Notes under the pieces: generated by a model
The model's input: only the letters and a program-made list of their open reading frames with translations
What the model was told of the DNA's origin: nothing
The model's database searches: none
NCBI RefSeq assembly: GCF_003150675.1
Contig: NZ_QGGB01000008.1
Span: forward strand, 248,001 to 312,000
Source: Rhodohalobacter mucosus
GTDB lineage: Bacteria; Bacteroidota; Rhodothermia; Balneolales; Balneolaceae
Direction: 5' to 3'
Length of the DNA stretch: 64,000 nt
In this document: positions 38,954 to 46,678 of the stretch, in pieces
How positions within the stretch are numbered: position 1 is the first letter of the stretch
Layout: every line of letters begins with the position of its first letter
Program-made: the position numbers and the translations under genes

Positions 38954-40000
38954 TTAGATTGGCCAGGACATTTTAACTACAACGCCATCCATTCGGCTGC
39001 CCAGATAAATGTCGGCTCCGTCATGAGAAACGGCAATAAGATCCGGATTGAAATTATCTGTTTCGGGAAGATATGCAGACACGACTCTATCACCCTGATT
39101 GGAAACCCAAACCACCGTGGAGGCGCGTTCCGGAATGGTGTTCATAAGCAGGAATACTCCTGAATCAGCTGCGGTAATGTCTGAAGCGTGTTGAATCATA
39201 TACATATTTCGCATGCCCCGATCTGCAAATGATTGATTTATTTCGATAAATCTATCAAAGATACCTTCAGTTGCAGGGATATCAGACAAGTTAACTTCCC
39301 ATAATAACTCTTGAGAGTGTGAATATTTTTGTAATACAGCCGTAGCTTGCTGAAAAGAAAATAAACCGCTTTCATTGCTGCTCAAAATGAGGCGATTGAT
39401 CATGGTTGGAGGGATTTTACCGGAGAGAATTTCCTGCTGGCTTCTGTCAAAATCAAAATCGTAGTCATCACCCATAAGCGATTCCCCCAATAACACAGTT
39501 GAATTATTCTGGAGGGTAATTCTTCTGATTAATGACCCCTCAAAACCGTTAGCGGGCACATAAATTTCGTTCTCCGTAAGCAATGACATAGACAGCGGCA
39601 TCGCCTCCAAATCCAAAGGTGTCTCTTTAACAAACAAGCCGTCCGTGTTGTAATGGATTAATTTTCCACTGTTCCGATCATATGCAATGTATTGATCGTT
39701 TTTTTTCCATAAACCCGCAATATATCTGAACTCGCCGGGTCCGTCTCCCTCACTGCCAAATCGCAGAGTTTCTTCACCGTTATCATCAAAAAGAAAAACG
39801 GATTGGGCTGAATAATCATACAGAATTAATCCTGAGTTGGAATAATGCAGGTTTGCCGGCTGACCAATTTGGTCGTGGCTTTCAGCTGATAGCAGCGTCG
39901 TAACTTCAGCAAAATTGACCTCTTCAAACTGAACTGTTTCTGAATCGTCAGGTTGACAGGCAAATAGACAAATCAGAAAAAGAGGATAAAAGCGACTCAT
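38954..40000 (-). CDS. 6-bladed beta-propeller lipoprotein
   Basis: 348 residues with a lipoprotein signal (LICLFAC, Cys15 as the lipidated residue). The body has repeated propeller-like blades, including YDYSAQSVFLFDDNGE, FGSEGDGPGEFRYI and YNTDGLFVKET. The GxGPGEF motif is typical of 6-bladed propeller lipoproteins abundant in Bacteroidota/Balneolota. Substrate and role are unknown. It is convergent with queA, with only 4 bp between the stops. Confidence 0.85.
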   Translation of the reverse strand: MSRFYPLFLICLFACQPDDSETVQFEEVNFAEVTTLLSAESHDQIGQPANLHYSNSGLILYDYSAQSVFLFDDNGEETLRFGSEGDGPGEFRYIAGLWKKNDQYIAYDRNSGKLIHYNTDGLFVKETPLDLEAMPLSMSLLTENEIYVPANGFEGSLIRRITLQNNSTVLLGESLMGDDYDFDFDRSQQEILSGKIPPTMINRLILSSNESGLFSFQQATAVLQKYSHSQELLWEVNLSDIPATEGIFDRFIEINQSFADRGMRNMYMIQHASDITAADSGVFLLMNTIPERASTVVWVSNQGDRVVSAYLPETDNFNPDLIAVSHDGADIYLGSRMDGVVVKMSWPI

Positions 40001-40067
40001 AAACTATCTTTTTAGTTAAAGAAAGAAGTATAGCTTTTATGAAGTCAAAGACCAAATAAAGAGAGGT

Positions 40068-40268
40068 TTACCCGTACTGATTTTTATAGGCAGTCGTTAT
40101 TTTCCGGTTCATGTGGCGTTTGTAGTTTTCATACTCATAACGGCGTATGGTGAACCCGGAGTGGTAGGTGCCGTCATTGCAGTCCACATGAAGTTTGAGC
40201 GGGTTTTCGGTTTCGGTAATTACAACACGGATGTTGCCCAGATTATACGATTCTACTTCCTTGCTCAT
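40068..40268 (-). CDS. Small hypothetical protein (66 residues)
   Basis: Starts with ATG and reads like a folded soluble domain with alternating strand patterns (NIRVVITETENPLKLHVDC, YHSGFTIRRYEYENY). It is hydrophilic and basic at the C-terminus. I do not recognise the family. Its reality is supported by balanced composition, an ATG start and the absence of a competing ORF with better features. It is divergent from the lipoprotein gene at 40371. Confidence 0.6.
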   Translation of the reverse strand: MSKEVESYNLGNIRVVITETENPLKLHVDCNDGTYHSGFTIRRYEYENYKRHMNRKITTAYKNQYG

Positions 40269-40370
40269 TGGTTTATGGCGTATGGGTTTAATTCGGGTCC
40301 AAAGATACGTTTTTTGGTTTTAATGATCCGATTTGTGAATTTGGAGCCCTTTTCATAACCAATAAAATTC

Positions 40371-40934
40371 ATGAAACATTTTCTTTTACTTCTGTTTTCA
40401 CTGTCACTTCTCTGTGCCTGCAGAAATGGAGGTGATGACCCGGGGGATCAAACATCCCATGAAGCTTTTTTTGAAGCACTTTCAGCACAGTGCGGATCTG
40501 TTTATACCGGTGAATCAACCTATCCCGAAGACGAAGATCATCCCCTTGTAGGGACCGAACTCCGGGTTGAGATCACTGATTGCAGCGATTCGCATGTAAG
40601 AATGGACCTCATAAGGGATGGAGACTACTGGCACGGTGCATGGGTGGTTGAAATGAGGGAAGAGGGACTGCATTTGTATCACGATCATTTGGGTGAGTCG
40701 AGAACAATGCAAGATCTGGGAGAAGAGGATTTTCACGGATACGGAGGGTATGCGGATGAAACCGGCGGCTCCCTGACACAGTATTTTCCGGCAGATGATG
40801 TTACTGCGGAGATGATACCGGCTGCGGCTTCCAATGTATGGATGATATCGCTGAATCCGGATGAAAAACAGATTATCTATTATCTGGAGCGCAATGAGGT
40901 TCCAAGATTCCGGGCCGTGTTTACGAAGGGCTAA
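40371..40934 (+). CDS. Predicted lipoprotein of unknown function
   Basis: 187 residues; signal sequence with lipobox LLCAC (Cys17 lipidated), then an Asp/Gly-rich spacer suited to outer-membrane attachment. The mature part contains LHLYHDHLGESRTMQDLG and GGYADETGGSLTQYFPAD. I have seen similar small proteins in environmental Bacteroidota without an assigned function. It is followed by a short repeat also found at 49396. Confidence 0.75.
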   Translation: MKHFLLLLFSLSLLCACRNGGDDPGDQTSHEAFFEALSAQCGSVYTGESTYPEDEDHPLVGTELRVEITDCSDSHVRMDLIRDGDYWHGAWVVEMREEGLHLYHDHLGESRTMQDLGEEDFHGYGGYADETGGSLTQYFPADDVTAEMIPAAASNVWMISLNPDEKQIIYYLERNEVPRFRAVFTKG

Positions 40935-40938
40935 TTAT

Positions 40939-41025
40939 CGTCAGTTCGAGATAAGGAAATGAACTGAAAAAATCCCCCTATCCCTGTAGGGATCCCCTCG
41001 GCAAGCTCACGTTAATTACCATAGC
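40939..41025. repeat. Intergenic repeat, copy A (truncated)
   Basis: Begins CGTCAGTTCGAGATAAG and continues with a C-rich block (TCCCCCTATCCCTGTAGGGA) that parallels copy B at 49396-49589. The right inverted end of copy B is missing here. It lies between a lipoprotein gene and the 3' end of the gene at 41045. Confidence 0.6.
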
Positions 41026-41044
41026 CGTCCAATTGATAGCTTCT

Positions 41045-43951
41045 CTAAAATGAGCCTGCCTGAAAGCTGAAGCGATTGCGTGTAGGCTCCCATCCAATCG
41101 ATATGCCCACATCAAAGGCAAGATTGCTCAACCGGAAGCGGCTTCGGATACCTGCACCATATACAGACCGGCTTCCCTCCAGAAGCGATGGACTTTCAAG
41201 GTCGGAAAGGGTTTGATGAAAAAGAACGAAATAGAGATTGGAGAGATAAACCGGAAGAAGCACACCTCCTTCGTCAGGATAAGTAATCGGAATTGTATAA
41301 CGGGTATCAAAAATGCCCACATTATTGGCACTGCCAAGGGCATTAAATGAGAAGGAGTCTGTGAAGAGCGAGGGAGTATTAAAAACGGGCACATCCGTTT
41401 GGGAAATCACCTGTGCCGTGAGCCTCAGCGATTGGTTCCAGCGACGGAGAGGTGATACAAAGGTAGAAACGCCGGCCCGTATTCCCCTGCGGTCGGTGAG
41501 GTTGGCTGTGACGGAGAATTCACGGGTTGTAACCGGAAGTTCGCTGTCGTTTAAACCGTAACGGGACTCCGTAAAAAATACCCATCCTGCATTTGGCTGA
41601 AGGTCACGGGTAAACTGTCTGAGCCGGTAATTGAGCACCGTTCGAAGGCCCAGGGTATGACGCGTTCCAAACAGCGAATAGGAGGTGTAAGGGGACTGCG
41701 GATCCAAAAACCGTAGTTGAGACAGAAAATATTGTGGCTCTATGGTGAAGGAGCTGAACCGGGCATTGCTTTGGAGCCGCACACGGAACGGTATTTTTAC
41801 AGCGGCTCCTCTCGATTGCTGCAAAAACGTGCGGGTAAATTCCTGATCCTCCTGTACAATCCTGAAGGTAGGCAATGACGGCCGGTTAAATACTTCTATC
41901 TGATACCCGGGATAAAACCCCTTGTGACGATAGGTAAGATCGTACCAGAATCGGTTTCTGTAAACGAATGACTCCAGCGAGTACGAACGGGTGCTCATGA
42001 GGTTGGTTCCCTCCAGCGTAACTCCGTACCGGGCTTTATCATTGTTGTTCTGTTCGAATGTGGGAACCCATAGTCTGGGCTTCAGCCAGGAGATGCCCGT
42101 AATAAACTTTGTTGATGTCCAGCCGGCTGATACCGAATCGGGAATCTCTTCCCGGTTCATCAGATTCCGGTTCAATAAAGAGGGTACAGTACGGTAGGTG
42201 TTTTCGGAAACCGACTGATCCGCCGATTCACTCAGGTCCAGAATTTTAATAACCTGTTCGTTTCGGTGTTGGGCTACATAAGCGATTTTGTTTCCATCGG
42301 GTGAATAAGAGGGCTCAAAAGCATTATAGAGGCTTTGGGTGATCTGCGTTGCCTCTTTGCCGGATATGGTATACTCATACACGTTCATGATTCCGGTATG
42401 GTCGCTTACAAAAAGGAGTCTGTCACCATCTGAATGCCAATGCAGATCGAACACGGAGCCGCTTTCAAACGCAATGTCAGGATTTTTTTCAAAGGGAGGC
42501 TCTGATGATCCTGGCCGGTAAAACCAGACGGCCTGAACACCGTTCTTTCTTCCGATAAGGGCCATCATATCGGGATTCTCCGGATTTACGGCAATATCAA
42601 TTACACTTGTTTCAGGGTCGGAATCAAACCGCTGTATAAGCGTACCTTTATCCGGGTCAATGCGGACAAGAATCTGCCGCTGCCCCTCTGTTTTAGCTGC
42701 ATAAAGATGCTCACCGACAATCGAGGGGGTGAAGAGCCTCATGTTGCTGGTCAGCCGTTCCGAGCTGCCGGTCGTTACGTCAAGTCTATGAAGATCACCC
42801 TTGAATACGTTGTCATAAAGCGGATCGGTGTGATATCGTGAGTAAATCACATTTCTGCGGCCGGCCTCAAGAACGTACTCTGCATTCTCAGTCAGTACCA
42901 CCTCCTGAAGCAGGTTCAGACGGGCATTTTCGGTATGATAGGTATAAAAACCGGATGGCCTGTTGCAGGAACGGCTGTAAAACAACACAGAACTGTTATC
43001 GATCCAGGCTGGGCGCTGCATTCGACGGCAGGTAGCACTGAAAGGAATTTGGAATGACATGGAATCGGTTTCTCCGGAGAGTGAGGAGAGACGGTTCTCT
43101 TCTTCCGATTCCATTTGCAGGGAAAAGTCCCTGAACAAGGCCCGTGGCCATTTACCCGTCACCGATTTAAGCGGCACGCCAAAACCAAGAAAGGGATACT
43201 TATAGTGTATCCTAACAGCCTCTTTGAATGTATCATCGCCGTAGCTATTCAGCAGCCAGTTTACGAACTGATATCCTCCGTTGTAGTGCCGGTTGAAGGG
43301 TATGGTAAAATCGGATATGTGCACCAGCTGGCCCATTGACCACTCTTCTTTACTGCCCAGCAATGCATGGTACTGGTTATTGAAATAGGGGTAGTTTCCC
43401 CTGCCCGATTCCGGTATTGTGCCGTGAGACTCATGCTGAACCGCAATACCCTCCAGAAAACCGGCGGGGACAGCGCCATGCACCGATCTTCTCATATCGG
43501 GTGAAAACAAACCCAGCACACGGGTAACGGCCGGTGGGTTTACAGAAAAATGAAGCGCGTGTACAAGTTCATGCGGAAGTACAGACTCAAGCCAGTCGCC
43601 TGATCGCGGGCTTAAAGCCTTACCCCGGATGGGTGCAATTTCCACTTCAGACCGGTAGTTGAAGGAGGTTACAAAGCCGTTAGAGCGGTCGTTCTCAGGA
43701 TTCAGAATCAGAGGGAACCGTTCCAGGTTTCCACCGATCAGCTCGCGTACATCACTATATTCAGCTTCCAGTATAGACAGTGACCGAAACGCTTCGCTTC
43801 TGTAACGTTCGGGATAGATAATGCGGAAATGGTCCGATTTTAATTCCATCCAGTTTTGACCCGGAACACGGTACTTGGTGGAATAGAACTGTCCGAATGC
43901 AGGCAGTGTAACGATGGCAGTAAGGATGAACAGGGTGATAAATCTCTTCAT
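41045..43951 (-). CDS. Gluzincin-like metallopeptidase domain + PD40 propeller + outer-membrane barrel
   Basis: 968 residues with a signal peptide (1-20, cleavage after AFG). An N-terminal peptidase-MA-like domain has HELVH at 127-131 and the third-ligand helix GFLEGIAVQHE (Glu167). A TolB-type PD40 propeller follows (about 320-590; YEPSYSPDGNKIAYV-type blades such as FEPSYSPDGNKIAYVAQ). The C-terminal 350 residues are rich in aromatic and Arg-flanked strands and end in Gly-Ser-Phe, as for an Omp85-like barrel. It is probably an outer-membrane-anchored protein with a periplasmic or surface protease-like domain. Whether it is catalytically active is unproven. It lies downstream of the Nramp-like gene on the same strand (16 bp). 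Confidence 0.82.
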   Translation of the reverse strand: MKRFITLFILTAIVTLPAFGQFYSTKYRVPGQNWMELKSDHFRIIYPERYRSEAFRSLSILEAEYSDVRELIGGNLERFPLILNPENDRSNGFVTSFNYRSEVEIAPIRGKALSPRSGDWLESVLPHELVHALHFSVNPPAVTRVLGLFSPDMRRSVHGAVPAGFLEGIAVQHESHGTIPESGRGNYPYFNNQYHALLGSKEEWSMGQLVHISDFTIPFNRHYNGGYQFVNWLLNSYGDDTFKEAVRIHYKYPFLGFGVPLKSVTGKWPRALFRDFSLQMESEEENRLSSLSGETDSMSFQIPFSATCRRMQRPAWIDNSSVLFYSRSCNRPSGFYTYHTENARLNLLQEVVLTENAEYVLEAGRRNVIYSRYHTDPLYDNVFKGDLHRLDVTTGSSERLTSNMRLFTPSIVGEHLYAAKTEGQRQILVRIDPDKGTLIQRFDSDPETSVIDIAVNPENPDMMALIGRKNGVQAVWFYRPGSSEPPFEKNPDIAFESGSVFDLHWHSDGDRLLFVSDHTGIMNVYEYTISGKEATQITQSLYNAFEPSYSPDGNKIAYVAQHRNEQVIKILDLSESADQSVSENTYRTVPSLLNRNLMNREEIPDSVSAGWTSTKFITGISWLKPRLWVPTFEQNNNDKARYGVTLEGTNLMSTRSYSLESFVYRNRFWYDLTYRHKGFYPGYQIEVFNRPSLPTFRIVQEDQEFTRTFLQQSRGAAVKIPFRVRLQSNARFSSFTIEPQYFLSQLRFLDPQSPYTSYSLFGTRHTLGLRTVLNYRLRQFTRDLQPNAGWVFFTESRYGLNDSELPVTTREFSVTANLTDRRGIRAGVSTFVSPLRRWNQSLRLTAQVISQTDVPVFNTPSLFTDSFSFNALGSANNVGIFDTRYTIPITYPDEGGVLLPVYLSNLYFVLFHQTLSDLESPSLLEGSRSVYGAGIRSRFRLSNLAFDVGISIGWEPTRNRFSFQAGSF

Positions 43952-43967
43952 GGTATGTTGATAAACG

Positions 43968-45224
43968 TCAAATCAAAACGGTCCAGTATATGTAAATGAA
44001 CGCAAAAAGGGTGAGAAATAGAATACCGAAGATGCTCAGCCGGCTCAGCCAGGGTTTGGGCCTGAATTCATCGGGAATATCCGGGTGATGGATTAGTTTA
44101 TGGTTCATGTACGCAAGAACAGGCGCGGTCAGGAAAGAAAGTGTTGTGGCCAGATCGATGAGCAGTCTGAATTGGTCGCCCAGCAGAACCAAAAAAAGAA
44201 ACGAGCCGGCGCTGATGAGCGGCAAGAGTATTCTGTAAATACGGTTATTTGATGTTTCGGTTTGCGGTTTCAGCACATTCAGGATATGCGTGAGAACCCG
44301 CGGATAGGTATCGGTGACTGTGAGGGTGGTGCTGAACATGGTGGTAAAAGCGCAGATTACGATTACGATGCCCGACCAGTCACCCAGAGCCAATGTGTAA
44401 AGGTTCAGAAACTGATTGGAAAAAGCTGCAGCACTGGAGGCGTACGATTCGCCGGAGCCGTACATGATAAGGGCGCCAAGAGCCAGGAAAAAAAGTGCGA
44501 TCAAGGCGGCTCCGATATAGCCCAGGTTGAAATCAAACCGGACCTCACTCAGTTTTGGCTTGTATCCGGTAAGCTTCATCTTCTCAACGGTCCATATAGA
44601 GTGCCAGGCCGCTGCATCGATGGGTATGGGCATCCAACCCATCAGGGCGATCAAAAAAGCTACGCCCGATACAGTCCAGATATCCGGTGGGATAAAACCG
44701 GGTTCCGCCTGATATCCGGTGATGGAGAAGGCTGCAACCACGGCTATGATTGTAGAAAGTGCAAAAATGACCATCAGTGCCTTAATCAAAGAGTCGAAAA
44801 AGGAGAATCGGTTCTGAATAAGCAGAAGCACACACACAATCAACACGATGCCGCTCCAGGCAATTACAGGTAAATCAATGCCGGTAAGGTTGCTGGCAAG
44901 GCTTCCTGTAACTATGGTTACCGCAGCATGGATAGCGAACATGGTGAGAAGCGTGAACAGAACAAACACCCATAAAGCGGCCTTCCCCAGCTTAGCATAA
45001 CCGCGGATCATGTTTTGGCCGGTGGCCAGCGCGTAACGGGGGCCGAACTCCAAAAAAGGATATTTAAAAAGATTGGCAAGCAGAACAGCCCAGACGAGTG
45101 CAAAACCGTACTCGGCTCCAGCCCGGGTAGATTGTACCAGATGAGACACGCCGATCGCCGCGGCTGCCATAATGATGCCTGGACCGAGCGTTTTTCTTAT
45201 TCCGTGCCAGCCAGATAGATCCAT
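43968..45224 (-). CDS. Nramp-family transporter with atypical metal-site motifs
   Basis: 418 residues with 11-12 predicted membrane helices and Nramp layout (GPGIIMAAAAIG in helix 1, repeated LeuT-like fold). The canonical helix-1 DPGN is replaced by GVSH (residues 25-28). The helix-6 MPH is MPI (198-200 in MGWMPIPID). These changes remove the Asp, Asn and His positions used by Mn/Fe Nramps, so the substrate may differ (Mg-type relatives are known), or the protein may not transport a transition metal. It is divergent from the baeRF gene. Confidence 0.85.
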   Translation of the reverse strand: MDLSGWHGIRKTLGPGIIMAAAAIGVSHLVQSTRAGAEYGFALVWAVLLANLFKYPFLEFGPRYALATGQNMIRGYAKLGKAALWVFVLFTLLTMFAIHAAVTIVTGSLASNLTGIDLPVIAWSGIVLIVCVLLLIQNRFSFFDSLIKALMVIFALSTIIAVVAAFSITGYQAEPGFIPPDIWTVSGVAFLIALMGWMPIPIDAAAWHSIWTVEKMKLTGYKPKLSEVRFDFNLGYIGAALIALFFLALGALIMYGSGESYASSAAAFSNQFLNLYTLALGDWSGIVIVICAFTTMFSTTLTVTDTYPRVLTHILNVLKPQTETSNNRIYRILLPLISAGSFLFLVLLGDQFRLLIDLATTLSFLTAPVLAYMNHKLIHHPDIPDEFRPKPWLSRLSIFGILFLTLFAFIYIYWTVLI

Positions 45225-45322
45225 ATTTATTTTAAAACTCTTCGAAATTGGAACCTTTATATAGATAAAATTTTTTAGTTTTTATAGTAGAGAAATTAAT
45301 AACCCGCAAAGATGAGGTTAGG

Positions 45323-46450
45323 ATGGTAAGTGAAAAAAAAATACGCAAACTCATTAACAGCAGCGGAGATACGCTGGTCACCATAACGATGCCCACGCAT
45401 AGGAGTGGAGAGGAGTCCAAACAGGATCCCATCCGCTTTAAAAATCTGATTAACGAAGCTGCAGAAAAGCTCAAAAAGAAAGGAGTAAAGGAGAATGATG
45501 TAAACCGATTGCTCGGAGAGGCGAAAGATCTGCTTGATCAACCCTTATTCTGGTCGCATACCGACCATAGCCTTGCAGCCTATATCAGTGAAGATGGCTT
45601 TGAGTATTTCAGACTGCCGTACACACTCGAGAGCATGGTCTATCTGAATGATCATTTTATGATCACTCCGCTGCTGCCTATGATGAGTATGGACGGAACC
45701 TTCTGCGTGCTGGCAGTAAGCAGGCAAAACGCGCGATTGCTTCAGTGCACCCGAAATGATGTAGAAGATATTACGCCCCAAGATGTATCTACATCTGTTG
45801 ATGACTACCTTGAAGTAGAACCTGAAAAACAGCTGCAGTTTCACTCGGGAGCGCAAAGACAAAGAGCCATGTTTTTCGGCCACAATGCCAATGAGGAAGA
45901 CAAAATGGTAGTTGTGGAACAGTTTATGCGGGAATTCGAGAAGAGTGTTACCCCGGTAATGCGCGAACGAAATGATCCGCTGGTTTTGGTGGGGCTGAAA
46001 GAAAACGTTTCCCTATACAAAAAGGTAAATAACTACAGAAGGCTCGTTGACGATATGGTTGTGCACAACCCTGATGAACTGCAGGATCAGGAGCTGCGCG
46101 ACAGAGGATGGGAGATAATTCAGAGGCACTTTCTGAAAGATATGTATAACTCCCTGGAACAGTTCTCTGAAAAAGTGAAGGAGAAGGTTTCAAATAATCT
46201 GAGCGAAATAGCGGAATCTACCGTAATGGGGCGGACCGAAACCATTTTTATCTCGCATGATGAGAAAAAATGGGGTGTTTATGATGAGGACAACCATACG
46301 GTTCACTACAGCAGCACGCCGGGAAGTGAAGATGTGGAACTTCTGAACTGGCTCGCTATCACCGGTTATAAAAACGGGAGCAAAGTCTATACCCTTCCCA
46401 AGGAAGAGATGCCGATGCGCTCCATGGTTGCCGCAGAATACCGGTTTTGA
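45323..46450 (+). CDS. baeRF-type (archaeo-eukaryotic release-factor-like) protein
   Basis: 375 residues with the three-part layout of bacterial eRF1-like (baeRF) proteins: N-terminal SGDTLVTITMPTHRSG, a middle domain with FCVLAVSRQNARLLQ, and a C-terminal domain with ESTVMGRTETIFIS. The baeRF superfamily is proposed to act at ribosomes, but the role in bacteria is largely untested. No GGQ motif is visible. It is monocistronic, with a strong terminator after it. Confidence 0.85.
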   Translation: MVSEKKIRKLINSSGDTLVTITMPTHRSGEESKQDPIRFKNLINEAAEKLKKKGVKENDVNRLLGEAKDLLDQPLFWSHTDHSLAAYISEDGFEYFRLPYTLESMVYLNDHFMITPLLPMMSMDGTFCVLAVSRQNARLLQCTRNDVEDITPQDVSTSVDDYLEVEPEKQLQFHSGAQRQRAMFFGHNANEEDKMVVVEQFMREFEKSVTPVMRERNDPLVLVGLKENVSLYKKVNNYRRLVDDMVVHNPDELQDQELRDRGWEIIQRHFLKDMYNSLEQFSEKVKEKVSNNLSEIAESTVMGRTETIFISHDEKKWGVYDEDNHTVHYSSTPGSEDVELLNWLAITGYKNGSKVYTLPKEEMPMRSMVAAEYRF

Positions 46451-46479
46451 CAGGGCGAATAATTCTGAAAATACAGTGC

Positions 46480-46510
46480 AGGCACCATTCGTCAGAGTGG
46501 TGCCTTTTTT
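46480..46510 (+). terminator. Rho-independent terminator of the baeRF gene
   Basis: An 8-bp stem AGGCACCA/TGGTGCCT with a 10-nt loop, followed by six T, about 30 bp after the stop. Confidence 0.88.
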
Positions 46511-46678
46511 AATGTAAGCGCCGGTTGAAATGTTGAGGCCGGGGCAACCTTGTTGGTTTGCGACAATATTTTAAAATCTGTAACACTCAGCCCAACCATT
46601 TCACAGATTGTGCTGAAATGATTACTATTCAGCCTCCAAAATGAAATACACCAATATTCACATTATACATAAACCCGG

